64,000 nt of DNA from Actinoallomurus liliacearum (GTDB taxonomy: Bacteria > Actinomycetota > Actinomycetes > Streptosporangiales > Streptosporangiaceae). Location of the stretch: NCBI RefSeq assembly GCF_039542035.1, contig NZ_BAABHJ010000004.1:1-64000 (forward strand). Direction: 5' to 3'. Position numbers and translations under genes: made by a program. Positions 52,508 through 61,715 of this stretch are shown here, in pieces (the first letter of the stretch is position 1; each line of letters starts with the position of its first letter). Below the pieces are notes generated by a model. That model did no database searches and had not been told where the DNA came from. It worked only from the letters and a program-made list of their open reading frames with translations.

Positions 52508-53941
52508 GTGACGATCAGTGAATTCGTACGGGGGCTTCGCCGGCATTTGGTGCTGCTGGCGCTCGCGCCGCTGCTGGGGGCCGCCGTCGCTCAGCTCATC
52601 ACCATGCTGCAGCCCCGGTCCTACGAGTCAAAGGCATCGGTCTTCTTCTCGCTCTCCCAGACGACGGACAAGCTGGACCAGGCGTACCAGGGGACTCTGT
52701 TCAGCCAGCAGAAGGTGCGCTCCTATGCCGACATCGTGACCACCCCGAAGGTCACCCAGCCCGTCATCAGTGAGTTGGGTCTGCGCATACGACCGGAGAC
52801 GCTCGCCAAGCGGTTGACCGTCGAGGTTCCCCTCGACACGACCCTGTTGAACATCAGCGTGCGCTACTCCGACCCGAGGATGGCCGCGGGGATCGTCAAC
52901 AGCGTGACGCGCAATCTGTCCCGAGCGGTCTCCGATCTGGAGCCGCCGCAGGCGGGCCGGCCCTTGCCCATCCAGATCCACGTCGTCCGTCCGGGCACCG
53001 TCCCGCTCAAGCCGAGCAGCCCGCGACCGCTGCTGAACGTCGCCATCGGTCTCGTCCTGGGAACGATCGCCGGCATCGGGGCGGGGGCGCTCAAGGACGC
53101 CCTCGACACCCGGATCGGCCGGGCCGCGGACGTGACCCGGATCAGTGGTCTCCCGGTGCTCGGCGAGGTCCCGCATGATGCGGCCGCCCGCAAGCACGTC
53201 CTCGTCGACGACACCGACCGGTTCGGCCAGCGCGCGGAGGCCTACCGCAAGCTCCGCACCAATCTGCGCTTCATCGGCGTCGACCAGCCGCCCCGGACGA
53301 TCGTCGTGTCGAGCCCGCACCGCGGCGACGGCAAGTCGAGCACCGCGATGAACGTGGCCTTCTCGCTCGCCGACGACGGCGCTCGGGTTGTCCTCGTCGA
53401 CGCGGACCTGCGGCGATCGTCCATCGCCTCCGCCTTGGGCCTGGTCGAGGGAGCCGGTCTCACGAGCGTGCTGGCCGGCCAGGCCACGATCGCCGACGTG
53501 CTGCAGCAGGCGAAGAGACGATCGACGATCGACGTGATCGCCAGCGGTCCCGTTCCGCCGAACCCGAGCGAACTGCTCGGCACCCGGAGGATGCAGCAGA
53601 TCCTGGAGGAGCTCAGCGAGAACGCGGACTACGTGATCATCGACTCGCCGCCGCTCCTGCCCGTCGCCGACGCCGCGGTGATCGCCCCAGGCTGTGACGG
53701 GGTCATCCTCGTGGCGCGGGCCGGAAGGACCAAGCAGGACGAGTTGCGCTCAGCCGCCGAGAGCCTCGCCGCCGTCAACGCCGAGACTCTGGGCGTGGTC
53801 GTCAACATGACGAAGTCCACCGCCAACGATCGCTACTACGTCTACTCGGGAAGAACCTCGGCGAGCGGCGGCGCCGAGGCGTCGTCGTCGCCTCGGCGCC
53901 GCGACGAGGAGGACCCGGTGCCGAGCGCGAGCGCCCGGTGA
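52508..53941 (+). CDS. Wzz/BY-kinase: polysaccharide co-polymerase with tyrosine autokinase
   Basis: 477 residues. Wzz part: helix near 14-34 (LVLLALAPLLGAAVAQLITML), extracytoplasmic domain, second helix near 178-196 (LLNVAIGLVLGTIAGIGAGAL). Kinase part: AYRKLRTNLRFIGVD, Walker A HRGDGKSS near 272, Walker A' VVLVDADLRR, Walker B YVIIDSPPLLPVADA, and a C-terminal Tyr cluster (RYYVYSG) for autophosphorylation. Controls chain length and export of the polymer. The stop overlaps the next start. Confidence 0.9.
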   Translation: MTISEFVRGLRRHLVLLALAPLLGAAVAQLITMLQPRSYESKASVFFSLSQTTDKLDQAYQGTLFSQQKVRSYADIVTTPKVTQPVISELGLRIRPETLAKRLTVEVPLDTTLLNISVRYSDPRMAAGIVNSVTRNLSRAVSDLEPPQAGRPLPIQIHVVRPGTVPLKPSSPRPLLNVAIGLVLGTIAGIGAGALKDALDTRIGRAADVTRISGLPVLGEVPHDAAARKHVLVDDTDRFGQRAEAYRKLRTNLRFIGVDQPPRTIVVSSPHRGDGKSSTAMNVAFSLADDGARVVLVDADLRRSSIASALGLVEGAGLTSVLAGQATIADVLQQAKRRSTIDVIASGPVPPNPSELLGTRRMQQILEELSENADYVIIDSPPLLPVADAAVIAPGCDGVILVARAGRTKQDELRSAAESLAAVNAETLGVVVNMTKSTANDRYYVYSGRTSASGGAEASSSPRRRDEEDPVPSASAR

Positions 53942-55296
53942 TGAGAACCCTCGGCACGGTGAGCCGCCCGGCCGCGCCCGGCCGGGACGGCCCCACCGGG
54001 AAGTCCCTGTGGATCCGCCACGGCACCTGGTGGCTGCACCCCGCCTGGACGGGCGTTCTCGTCGCCCTCCCATGTCTCGCCGTCACCTGGTACATCCCCG
54101 ACCAGGACTACCGTCTCTGGTGGCGCACACCGAAGTACTTCGACTCGGCGGCCTGCCTGACCACGCTGCTCCTGCTCGGTGCCTTCGTCGTCGGCGCCAT
54201 CGCGCCCTCGCTGGCCCGCAGGCGCAGCATCGTCCGGGGTTCGCGGGTGACTCCCACGGCGGACCAGCAGCGGATCCTCGCGCAGGCCGGTCGGGTCTTC
54301 GTCGTACTGACCCTGATCGGATACGCCGTCTGGGCCCTCCTCGCCATTTCGCGCGGCTATGGCGGCGACCAGTTGGGCAGCGCGCTTCTTCTCAACCGGG
54401 ACACCCTGATCGGGGCGAAGGAGGAGTACTTCTCGACGGCTCCCGGGGTGACGACGCTGACGCAGTTCGGCCCCCTCGCCATCGTGTGCCTGCTGCTCGA
54501 CCGCCGCATCAGCGGCCACCACCATCGGTGGGCCCTGGCGCTCCTCGCGGCCCTCGTCCTGGCCAGGGTTTTGATCAACGCCGAACGCCTGGCGCTCTTC
54601 GAGGCGGTCGTCCCCGTCATCGTGGTGGCCGCGGCCCTGCGGTCCGGGCGCTCCGCCCGGCCCCGGCACCGGCTCTGGTGGGCCCTGCTGCCGATGGTCG
54701 CCCCGCTGCTCCTGGCGGTCGTCTTCGGGCTCTTCGAGTACACGCGCAGTTGGAGCGACCGCTACCAGCACGAACACATCGGAGTCGGCGAGTTCGTCAT
54801 GCTCCGGCTCGGCGGGTACTACGCGACCGCCTCCAATAACTCGGCGGTGCTCCTCACGCACCTGGCGCCGTACGCGAAGCTGCCGTGCTTCACCATCCCG
54901 GTGATCTGGAACTTCCCGATACTCAAGTCGCTGTTCAACGTCCACGGCGCCCTCGACGCGGGCCCGCACCACTGGATGCTGGTGCTGGCGCAATACGGGA
55001 ATCCGGAGTTCAACAACCAGGGGGCCATCCTGCCGGCGGTCGCGGACTACGGCCCGGTCGGTGCGCTGGTGTGGTGGGCCGTCATCGGGCTGCTGCTGGG
55101 CGTCTGTTACCGCGCTCTGCGGGCGGGCGAACTACACGGCCTCGTGCTGTACGCGGTCCTCTACGTGGGGCTCCTCGAGATGGGGCGCATCTTCTACTGG
55201 GGGCTCGGTCGCGCCTTCCCGGTCATCGCCGGCGGCATCCTCCTCGCGGTCCTCCTGCGTCGCGCGGGGCCGCGTGCGGCGGGCGAGGGAACCTGA
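53938..55296 (+). CDS. Wzy-like O-antigen/repeat-unit polymerase
   Basis: 452 residues, about ten to twelve membrane helices with a large loop (YTRSWSDRYQHEHIGVGEFVMLRLGGYYATASNNSAVLL) and later NNQGAILPAVADYGPVGALVWW. The topology and loop resemble oligosaccharide repeat-unit polymerases. It would link flipped repeat units at the outer membrane face. GTG 53938 or ATG 53941 can start it, both overlapping the kinase stop. Confidence 0.75.
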   Translation: MMRTLGTVSRPAAPGRDGPTGKSLWIRHGTWWLHPAWTGVLVALPCLAVTWYIPDQDYRLWWRTPKYFDSAACLTTLLLLGAFVVGAIAPSLARRRSIVRGSRVTPTADQQRILAQAGRVFVVLTLIGYAVWALLAISRGYGGDQLGSALLLNRDTLIGAKEEYFSTAPGVTTLTQFGPLAIVCLLLDRRISGHHHRWALALLAALVLARVLINAERLALFEAVVPVIVVAAALRSGRSARPRHRLWWALLPMVAPLLLAVVFGLFEYTRSWSDRYQHEHIGVGEFVMLRLGGYYATASNNSAVLLTHLAPYAKLPCFTIPVIWNFPILKSLFNVHGALDAGPHHWMLVLAQYGNPEFNNQGAILPAVADYGPVGALVWWAVIGLLLGVCYRALRAGELHGLVLYAVLYVGLLEMGRIFYWGLGRAFPVIAGGILLAVLLRRAGPRAAGEGT

Positions 55297-55320
55297 TCGG
55301 CCGATGGAGAGAGGATCCTC

Positions 55321-56481
55321 ATGCCGCTGACCGAAGCGCCGATCGTCCCTTTCAACCGCGCCTACATCACGGGCGTGGAACAGCAGTACATGACGACGGC
55401 CATCATGAACGGGCTCCTGGAAGGTGACGGGCCGTTCACGAGGCGGGCCAACGCCCTGGTCGCCGAGATCATCGGGGCACCCGCCGCGTTGCTGACGACC
55501 TCCTGCACCCACGCCCTGGAGATGAGCGCGTTGCTGCTCGACCTCGTTCCAGGCGACGAGGTCATCGTGCCGTCGTTCACCTTCGTGTCGACGGCCACGG
55601 CGATCGCCCTGCGCGGCGCGGTCCCGGTCTTCGTCGACTGCCGGCCGGACACCCTGAACCTGGACGAGCGCCGGGTCGAGGCGGCGGTCACGCCGCGGAC
55701 CCGGGCGATCGTCGTCGTGCACTACGCGGGCGTGGCGTGCGAGATGGACGCCGTCACGGCGATCGCCGGCCGATACGGCCTCGCGGTGGTCGAGGACAAC
55801 GCCCACGGGCTCGGCGGCCGTTACAAGGGCCGCCCCCTCGGGTCGTTCGGCACCCTGGCCGCACAGAGTTTCCACGCGACGAAGAACGTCCAGTGCGGTG
55901 AGGGCGGAGCGCTGGTCGTCAACGACGCGGCACTCATCGAACGCGCCGAGATCATCCGCGAGAAGGGGACGAACCGGAGTCAGTTCTTCCGCGGCATGAC
56001 GGACAAGTACCGGTGGGTGGAGAACGGCTCCAGCTATCTGCCCTCGGACATCCTGGCCGCCTTCCTGGTCGCGCAGTTGGAGGCGATCGACGACATCCAG
56101 CGTCGACGCCATCGCGTCTGGGACGCCTACGACGAACGGCTCGCGGACTGGGCCGGAGACAGAGGCGTCGGGCGGCCCACCGTCCCCGACGGCTGCGCCC
56201 ACCCCGCGCACCTGTACTACCTGCTCCTGCCCGGTCTGCCGAGCCGCCAGTCCCTCCTCCGGCACCTGGCGGAACGAGGCGTGCGCGCGGCCTTCCACTA
56301 CCAGCCCCTGCACACCGCGCCAGGTGGACTCCGTTACGGGCGAGTCGCCCCCGGAGGCTGCCCGGTCACCGAGGACGTCGCCGACCGGATCATCCGGCTC
56401 CCCCTGTTCGCGGAGATGAGCGACGCCGAACTGGACCTGGTCGTCGAGAGCATCACGTCGTTCAGCGGACCGACCGCTTAA
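55321..56481 (+). CDS. dTDP-4-amino-4,6-dideoxyhexose transaminase (WecE/RffA type)
   Basis: 386 residues, PLP-dependent DegT/DnrJ/EryC1 family. LLTTSCTHALEMSALLLDLVPGDEVIVPSFTFVSTATAIALRGA, then VHYAGVACEMDAV and FHATKNVQCGEGGALV with the PLP Lys near 186; the text follows WecE closely. It aminates dTDP-4-keto-6-deoxyglucose (product of RmlA/RmlB below) to dTDP-Fuc4N or the gluco epimer. No acetyl- or formyltransferase is visible, so the amine may stay free or be modified by genes outside. Confidence 0.88.
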   Translation: MPLTEAPIVPFNRAYITGVEQQYMTTAIMNGLLEGDGPFTRRANALVAEIIGAPAALLTTSCTHALEMSALLLDLVPGDEVIVPSFTFVSTATAIALRGAVPVFVDCRPDTLNLDERRVEAAVTPRTRAIVVVHYAGVACEMDAVTAIAGRYGLAVVEDNAHGLGGRYKGRPLGSFGTLAAQSFHATKNVQCGEGGALVVNDAALIERAEIIREKGTNRSQFFRGMTDKYRWVENGSSYLPSDILAAFLVAQLEAIDDIQRRRHRVWDAYDERLADWAGDRGVGRPTVPDGCAHPAHLYYLLLPGLPSRQSLLRHLAERGVRAAFHYQPLHTAPGGLRYGRVAPGGCPVTEDVADRIIRLPLFAEMSDAELDLVVESITSFSGPTA

Positions 56482-56490
56482 GGAGTGGCA

Positions 56491-58776
56491 GTGGCACCGG
56501 TGACAACGGTCCAGATGTCGAGGCGGGCCGGGAAGGAGACCTCGAAGCCTCGCGAGGTTCTCCGATCAGGCTGGATCCCGGCCGCGCTCACGCTCGCACT
56601 CGCCGTCGCGGTGTCGCACCACTATGGCGTCGCGGCTCGGCAGACGGTCGTGTTCGGCATGTCCGTCGTTCTCGGGGTGGCAGTGCCGGGGACTCTCCTC
56701 GCCCGCGCCCTCCGCGGTCACTCGGCCGGTCTCGGGGAGGACGTGGCGCTCGGCACCGCCCTCGGGCACGGGATGACCGTTCTCGCCTACGTCCCCGCCC
56801 GGTGGGCCGGACTGCCACTGCTGGTGCTCGCCTGGCCGGTCGCGACGATCGTCGCCTTCGTCATGGTTCCGGCGCTTCGTCCGTACTGGAGAGGGGCGGA
56901 CCGTGCCGGCCGGGCCCCGATCGCGTTCTCGTGGGGTCTCGCCACATTCGTCGCACTGACCGTGGTCGCGAGCGCCACGTCCTTCTTCCGGGCGCACCGG
57001 CTGGCCTGGTCCGGGCACGCCACACCGTACGTCGACATGCTCTTCCACCTCAGCGTGGTGGGCGAGCTCAAGCACCACGTCCCGCCGACCTCACCGTTCG
57101 TGCTCGGCGAACCGCTCCACTACCACTGGTTCGTGTACGCCGACATGGCGGCGACGAGTTGGGTGACGGGGATCGAGCCCGAGACCCTGTTGTACCGCCT
57201 CTTCCTGCTCCCGGTCCTGGCGGCCACGGTCCTGCTGTTCGCGGCGATCGCACGCCGGCTCACCGACCGGTGGTGGCCGGCGCTCGTGGCCCCTGGACTC
57301 GCGCTGTTCGCGCTGTGCCCGAACCCGTGCGCGTGGGCACCGGGTCTGGGGGCCGACTTCGTGCTGCGGTACAGCGTCCCCTGGTGCAGCCCCACCCAGA
57401 CCTTCGGCGTGATGCTGTTCGCCTCCGTGGTCCTCCTCCTCGTCACGATCCTGCGGCAGCCGAGGTCCGGGAAGGGTCCTTGGACGATGTTCGCCATTCT
57501 GATCACGGCGACCTCGGGGGCGAAGTCGATCTTCCTGCCGATGCTCTTCGCCGGCCTGATCGTCGTGTCGGCCGTGACCCTGCTCGCACGGCGGCGGGTG
57601 CACCGGCCCGCCGTCATCGCCGTCCTCATGGTCACGGCGGCCCTGGTCTTCGCGCAGATCGTGATCTACGGTGGGGCCTCTGACGGGCTGGTGGTCCACC
57701 CCCTCTCGGTCTTCAGCACGCTCGCCGCGGACATCGGCTCGACGGCCGAGCCTTCTCTTCCGCTGAAGCTCGCGGTCGTCGTGGCCTGCGTGTTCGGACT
57801 GGGCTGCTTCTGGATTGGGGTGTTCCTCCTCGGGCTACGGCCCAGAGCGCTGCTCGACCCGCCGGTTCTGTTGCTCCTCGGGATCGGGGTGGCCGGGTTC
57901 GCGGCGGGTGTGACCCTCCGCTTCCCGGGCAGTTCCCAGCGCTACTTCCTGTATGGCGCGACGCCGTACCTGTGCCTCGCCGCGGTCCACGGACTGGCGG
58001 CCGTACTCCCCCGCCCGGACATCGCCCGGTCGCGTTCCGTACCGGCCCTGGTGGGAGCGCTGGCCGGTGGAGTCGCCGTCATCCTGACCGTCCGCCGACT
58101 GGACGGAACGGCCAGGCCCGAGGCCGACGAGATGGTGCGACGGATCGTCGGCCCCGTCACCGTGCTCGTGCTCCTCATCGCCGCCCTCGCGGTGACACTG
58201 CTCGTGGCCGGACGCCGGCGCCTCGCGCTGCGGGCGGTGTCGCCGGGGGTGATCGCCGCGTTCGTCATGGGCCTGGCGGTGCCCGCCAGCGTCGCCCACG
58301 TGAAGGAAACGTGGCACAACGTCTCCGCCGGGTCACCGACGACCGTCGTACCCCCGGGGACCGTCAGAGCGGGACGCTGGCTCCGTGACCACTCGCGCCC
58401 GGACGACATCGTCGCGACGAACGCGACCTGCACGGCGTCCGACGCCCGGGTCTGCGACCTGAACCACTTCTCGGTGACCGCCTACACCGAACGGCGCCTC
58501 CTGGTGGAGACCTGGATCTACGAGATGAGGACCCAGGACCAAGCGGCGAAGGAGCACGTCGAGGACGCCTCCGTACCGTTCTGGGACGGTCGGCGGCTGG
58601 CGGACAACGACGCCGCCTTCCACCGCCCGTCGCCCGCTACGGTGCGGCGGCTGCGCGACCGGTACGGCGTGCGCTGGCTGTTCGTCGACCGGCGGGAGGA
58701 CCGGCCCGGGCCCGGACTCGACCGGTTCGCGCGCCTGCGGTACGCGGCGGGCGACTGGGCCGTCTACGAAATCTGA
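56491..58776 (+). CDS. Large polytopic membrane protein, GT-C/DUF2298-like
   Basis: 761 residues, some fourteen or more membrane helices and a C-terminal soluble domain (PPGTVRAGRWLRDHSRPDDIVATNATC). The loop after the fourth or fifth helix has YVDMLFHLSVVGELKHHVPP and EPLHYHWFVYADM, an acidic/His-containing arrangement seen in GT-C enzymes that use polyprenyl-phosphate sugars. It may decorate the polymer outside the cell. GTG 56491 is favoured by AAGGAG upstream; 56485 is an alternative. Its 3' end overlaps rmlB tail to tail by 13 nt. Confidence 0.6.
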   Translation: MAPVTTVQMSRRAGKETSKPREVLRSGWIPAALTLALAVAVSHHYGVAARQTVVFGMSVVLGVAVPGTLLARALRGHSAGLGEDVALGTALGHGMTVLAYVPARWAGLPLLVLAWPVATIVAFVMVPALRPYWRGADRAGRAPIAFSWGLATFVALTVVASATSFFRAHRLAWSGHATPYVDMLFHLSVVGELKHHVPPTSPFVLGEPLHYHWFVYADMAATSWVTGIEPETLLYRLFLLPVLAATVLLFAAIARRLTDRWWPALVAPGLALFALCPNPCAWAPGLGADFVLRYSVPWCSPTQTFGVMLFASVVLLLVTILRQPRSGKGPWTMFAILITATSGAKSIFLPMLFAGLIVVSAVTLLARRRVHRPAVIAVLMVTAALVFAQIVIYGGASDGLVVHPLSVFSTLAADIGSTAEPSLPLKLAVVVACVFGLGCFWIGVFLLGLRPRALLDPPVLLLLGIGVAGFAAGVTLRFPGSSQRYFLYGATPYLCLAAVHGLAAVLPRPDIARSRSVPALVGALAGGVAVILTVRRLDGTARPEADEMVRRIVGPVTVLVLLIAALAVTLLVAGRRRLALRAVSPGVIAAFVMGLAVPASVAHVKETWHNVSAGSPTTVVPPGTVRAGRWLRDHSRPDDIVATNATCTASDARVCDLNHFSVTAYTERRLLVETWIYEMRTQDQAAKEHVEDASVPFWDGRRLADNDAAFHRPSPATVRRLRDRYGVRWLFVDRREDRPGPGLDRFARLRYAAGDWAVYEI

Positions 58777-59756
58777 TCTCGCGCGTCGCGCGAAGTGAGG
58801 GGGCGCCACCACGCCTCGTTGTCGGCGTACCAGCGCACGACCTCGGCGAGTCCCTCGTCGAAGTCGACCTCGGGCCGGTAGCCGAGCCCGCGGATCTTCG
58901 TCGTGTCGACGGAGTAGCGTAGGTCATGGCCTGGCCGGTCGGGCACGTACTCGACCATCTCCCAGCCCACTCCGTGCGCCGCGAGCAGTCGCCGGGCGAG
59001 GTCGGCGTTGGTCAGCTCGACGCCGCCGCCGATGTTGTACGTCTCCCCCGGCGACCCCTTCTGGAGCACGAGCTGGATGCCGCGGCAGTGGTCGGCGACG
59101 TGCAGCCACTCCCGTACGTTGCGCCCGTCGCCGTACAGCGGGATCCCGCGTCCGTCGAGCAGGTTCGTCACGAAGAGAGGGATGATCTTCTCCGGGAACT
59201 GCCGCGGGCCGTAGTTGTTCGAACAGCGGGTGACGCGGACGTCGAGGCCGTACGTCCGGTGGTACGCGCGGCAGAGCAGGTCCGCGCCGGCCTTCGAGGC
59301 AGAGTAGGGAGAGTTGGGCAGGAGGGGATCCGTCTCCACCCAGGATCCTTCGTCTATCGACCCGTACACCTCGTCGGTGGAGATCTGGACGAACGTCTGG
59401 ATCCCTGACTTGACGGCCGCTTCGAGCAGCCGCTGCGTGCCGAGCACGTTCGTGCCGACGAAGTCGGCGGCGGCGCCGATCGATCGGTCGACATGCGTCT
59501 CCGCGGCGAAGTTGACGATGAAGTCGTGCCCGGGGACCAGCCGCCTCAACAGGTCACCGTCCGCGATGTCGCCGCGTACGAAGGTGAGATCCGGATGTCC
59601 TGCCACCGCCGACAGGTTCTCCAGCCGGCCGGCGTAGGTGAGCTTGTCCAGAACGGTGACCCTGGCGTCCTCGAAACCCGGATAGGCACCGCACAGCAGC
59701 GCGCGAACATAATTCGATCCGATGAAACCGGCTCCGCCGGTGACGAGAAACCTCAT
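58764..59756 (-). CDS. rmlB: dTDP-glucose 4,6-dehydratase
   Basis: 330 residues, extended SDR: TGGAGFIGSNYVRALL, AAETHVDRSI, STDEVYGSI (catalytic Asp-Glu), SPYSASKAGADLL (YxxxK near 151), RCSNNYGPRQFPEKIIPLF, and RPGHDLRYSVDTTKI. Converts dTDP-glucose to dTDP-4-keto-6-deoxyglucose, feeding the transaminase at 55321. The start overlaps the rmlA stop (ATGA). RmlC and RmlD are not in the window, so rhamnose is not the evident product. Confidence 0.95.
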   Translation of the reverse strand: MRFLVTGGAGFIGSNYVRALLCGAYPGFEDARVTVLDKLTYAGRLENLSAVAGHPDLTFVRGDIADGDLLRRLVPGHDFIVNFAAETHVDRSIGAAADFVGTNVLGTQRLLEAAVKSGIQTFVQISTDEVYGSIDEGSWVETDPLLPNSPYSASKAGADLLCRAYHRTYGLDVRVTRCSNNYGPRQFPEKIIPLFVTNLLDGRGIPLYGDGRNVREWLHVADHCRGIQLVLQKGSPGETYNIGGGVELTNADLARRLLAAHGVGWEMVEYVPDRPGHDLRYSVDTTKIRGLGYRPEVDFDEGLAEVVRWYADNEAWWRPLTSRDARDQIS

Positions 59757-60820
59757 GCCCGTAGCTGCACCTTACTGTGATCGCCCACCATGAGCCGGTG
59801 GGCGTTGGGGACGCGTGAGGTGCCCGTCACCTCGACGTCCCGTCCGATCAGCGAGTGCTCGATGCGCGGCACGCTCCGGATGGTGGAGCTCCCGAGGACG
59901 ATGGAGTACTCGATCTCCGCGTCCTCGATCACGCAGTCCTCGGCGATGGACGTGAACGGCCCTACATAGGAGCGGACCACCTTGGTCCCGGCCCCGATGA
60001 CGATCGGCCCGCGCAGGACGGAGTCCTCGACGACGGCGCCCGGATGGACGACGACCCGTCCCTCGATCTCCGAACGCCCACCTATCGTGCCGTCCGTTCG
60101 AGCCTCGACCCGCTCCAGAAGGATACGGTTGCACTCGAGGATGTCCCGCAGCCTGCCGGTGTCCTTCCAGTACCCGCTGACCAGGTACGAATGCACCTTG
60201 TGGTCGCGGTTGATCAACCACTGGATCGCATCGGTGATCTCCAGTTCCCCCCGCGCCGACGGGGTGATGGCCCGCACCGCCTCGTGCACCACCGGCGAGA
60301 ACATGTACACCCCGACGATGGCGAGGTCGCTCCGCGGCACATCCGGTTTCTCCTGGAGGCTGAGGATGGCGCCGTCGGCGTCGAGCTCGGCGACACCATA
60401 GAACTGCGGCTCCGCGACCCTGCTGAGCAGGAGCTGTGCCGCGTAGGCGCTCGACTGGAAAGCGGCCACCAGATCCGCTATCCCGCCGATGAGGAGATTG
60501 TCGCCGAGATACATCACGAAGTCGTCATCACCGAGGAATTCCCGCGCGATGACGACACAATGCGCGAGTCCCAACGGCGCTTCCTGCTGAATGTAGGACA
60601 CTTTCAACCCGAAGTCCGATCCGTCGCCGACCGCGGCTCGGACCTCGTCGCCGGTGTCCCCGACGACGATGGCGGTCTCGGTGATCCCCGCCTCGCGAAT
60701 CGCGTCCAGGCCATAGAAGAGCACCGGCCGGTTCGCCACCGGGACGAGCTGCTTCGCCGAAGTATGGGTGAGGGGACGTAGGCGGGTGCCTCGCCCTCCG
60801 GCCAAGACCAATGCCTTCAT
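59753..60820 (-). CDS. rmlA: Glucose-1-phosphate thymidylyltransferase (long form)
   Basis: 355 residues: LAGGRGTRLRPLTHTSAKQLVPVANRPVLFYGL, VMYLGDNLLIGG, EKPDVPRS, then a left-handed beta-helix C-terminus (GGRSEIEGRVVVHPGAVVEDSVLRGP) that distinguishes the StrD/RmlA-long group from the ~290-residue RmlA. Makes dTDP-glucose from glucose-1-phosphate and dTTP. ATG 60820 follows GGGGGAG; the frame is open further upstream without features. Operon with rmlB on the reverse strand inside a forward cluster. Confidence 0.93.
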   Translation of the reverse strand: MKALVLAGGRGTRLRPLTHTSAKQLVPVANRPVLFYGLDAIREAGITETAIVVGDTGDEVRAAVGDGSDFGLKVSYIQQEAPLGLAHCVVIAREFLGDDDFVMYLGDNLLIGGIADLVAAFQSSAYAAQLLLSRVAEPQFYGVAELDADGAILSLQEKPDVPRSDLAIVGVYMFSPVVHEAVRAITPSARGELEITDAIQWLINRDHKVHSYLVSGYWKDTGRLRDILECNRILLERVEARTDGTIGGRSEIEGRVVVHPGAVVEDSVLRGPIVIGAGTKVVRSYVGPFTSIAEDCVIEDAEIEYSIVLGSSTIRSVPRIEHSLIGRDVEVTGTSRVPNAHRLMVGDHSKVQLRA

Positions 60821-61055
60821 GCCGGCTCCCCCTCGATTCGGCGCATGGCCATACCACGATCGCATGCGGTTCTCATACGCAGAACGAGGGCCACCGCGTC
60901 TTTGCCGATCGCTGCCCGAGATCGAATGACCTATTTGCGCACCAGGCGATAGGACACGCCGGCCGCCGTGCATCCATTGCTTAGGATATCTACATCGGCG
61001 GATCCGGCCGCTCTGATTGCGAGCAACTCATCGATAACTCGGACAAAGGAGTGGA

Positions 61056-61673
61056 ATGCAGGAACTACTGCGGGTTGTCGAGACCTACTTCGAAGACAAG
61101 ATCAAGACACATGGCGCCACCCATTTCGGTGTGGATTTCATGACCCCGACCGCACAGACGGGCCGCTTCGAACAACTCGTCAAAGTGATCGACGGTGACA
61201 AGGCGTTCTCCATCATCGACTACGGGAGCGGATACGGCGCGCTGGTGGAGGTTCTGGCGGCCCGCTGGACCGACTTCACCTACTGCGGATTCGACATCTC
61301 GAAAGCGATGCGAGTCGCAGGTGAATCGCTCTACGCAAGCGACGCGCGAATACACTTCGTCGGCGACTACGCCGAGCTCGAGGTGGCCGACTACAGCGTC
61401 GCCAGCGGCATTTTCAACATCAAACTCGACTGCGACTCCGACACCTGGCAGCAGTACGCCATCGAGGAGGTCGGGCGCATGGCTGCGGTGAGCAAGAAGG
61501 GCTTCGCCTTCAACATGCTCACGTCATACTCCGATCCGGAGCACATGCGAGACGACCTTTATTACGGAGACCCTCTCCTGTACTTCGACTACTGCAAGCG
61601 CAACTTCTCGCGCAACGTCGCACTGCTACACGACTACAACGGGTTCGACTTCACGATCATAGTGCGCCTTTAG
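61056..61673 (+). CDS. SAM-dependent methyltransferase
   Basis: 205 residues: motif I SIIDYGSGYGALVEVLA near 50, then YCGFDISKAMRVAGESLY and KLDCDSDTWQQYAIEE, and KGFAFNMLTSYSDPEHM. Class I fold. Likely methylates a sugar or a tailoring position of the polysaccharide. AAAGGAG upstream of the ATG is strong. Codon use here is less GC-biased than in neighbours (several AAA/AAT-type codons), hinting at separate origin. The 235-bp gap before it carries divergent promoters for rmlA and this operon. Confidence 0.82.
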   Translation: MQELLRVVETYFEDKIKTHGATHFGVDFMTPTAQTGRFEQLVKVIDGDKAFSIIDYGSGYGALVEVLAARWTDFTYCGFDISKAMRVAGESLYASDARIHFVGDYAELEVADYSVASGIFNIKLDCDSDTWQQYAIEEVGRMAAVSKKGFAFNMLTSYSDPEHMRDDLYYGDPLLYFDYCKRNFSRNVALLHDYNGFDFTIIVRL

Positions 61674-61715
61674 CGCGCCCCTCAGGCTCCCGAACGGTAA
61701 TCCTGCGAGGTAAAG

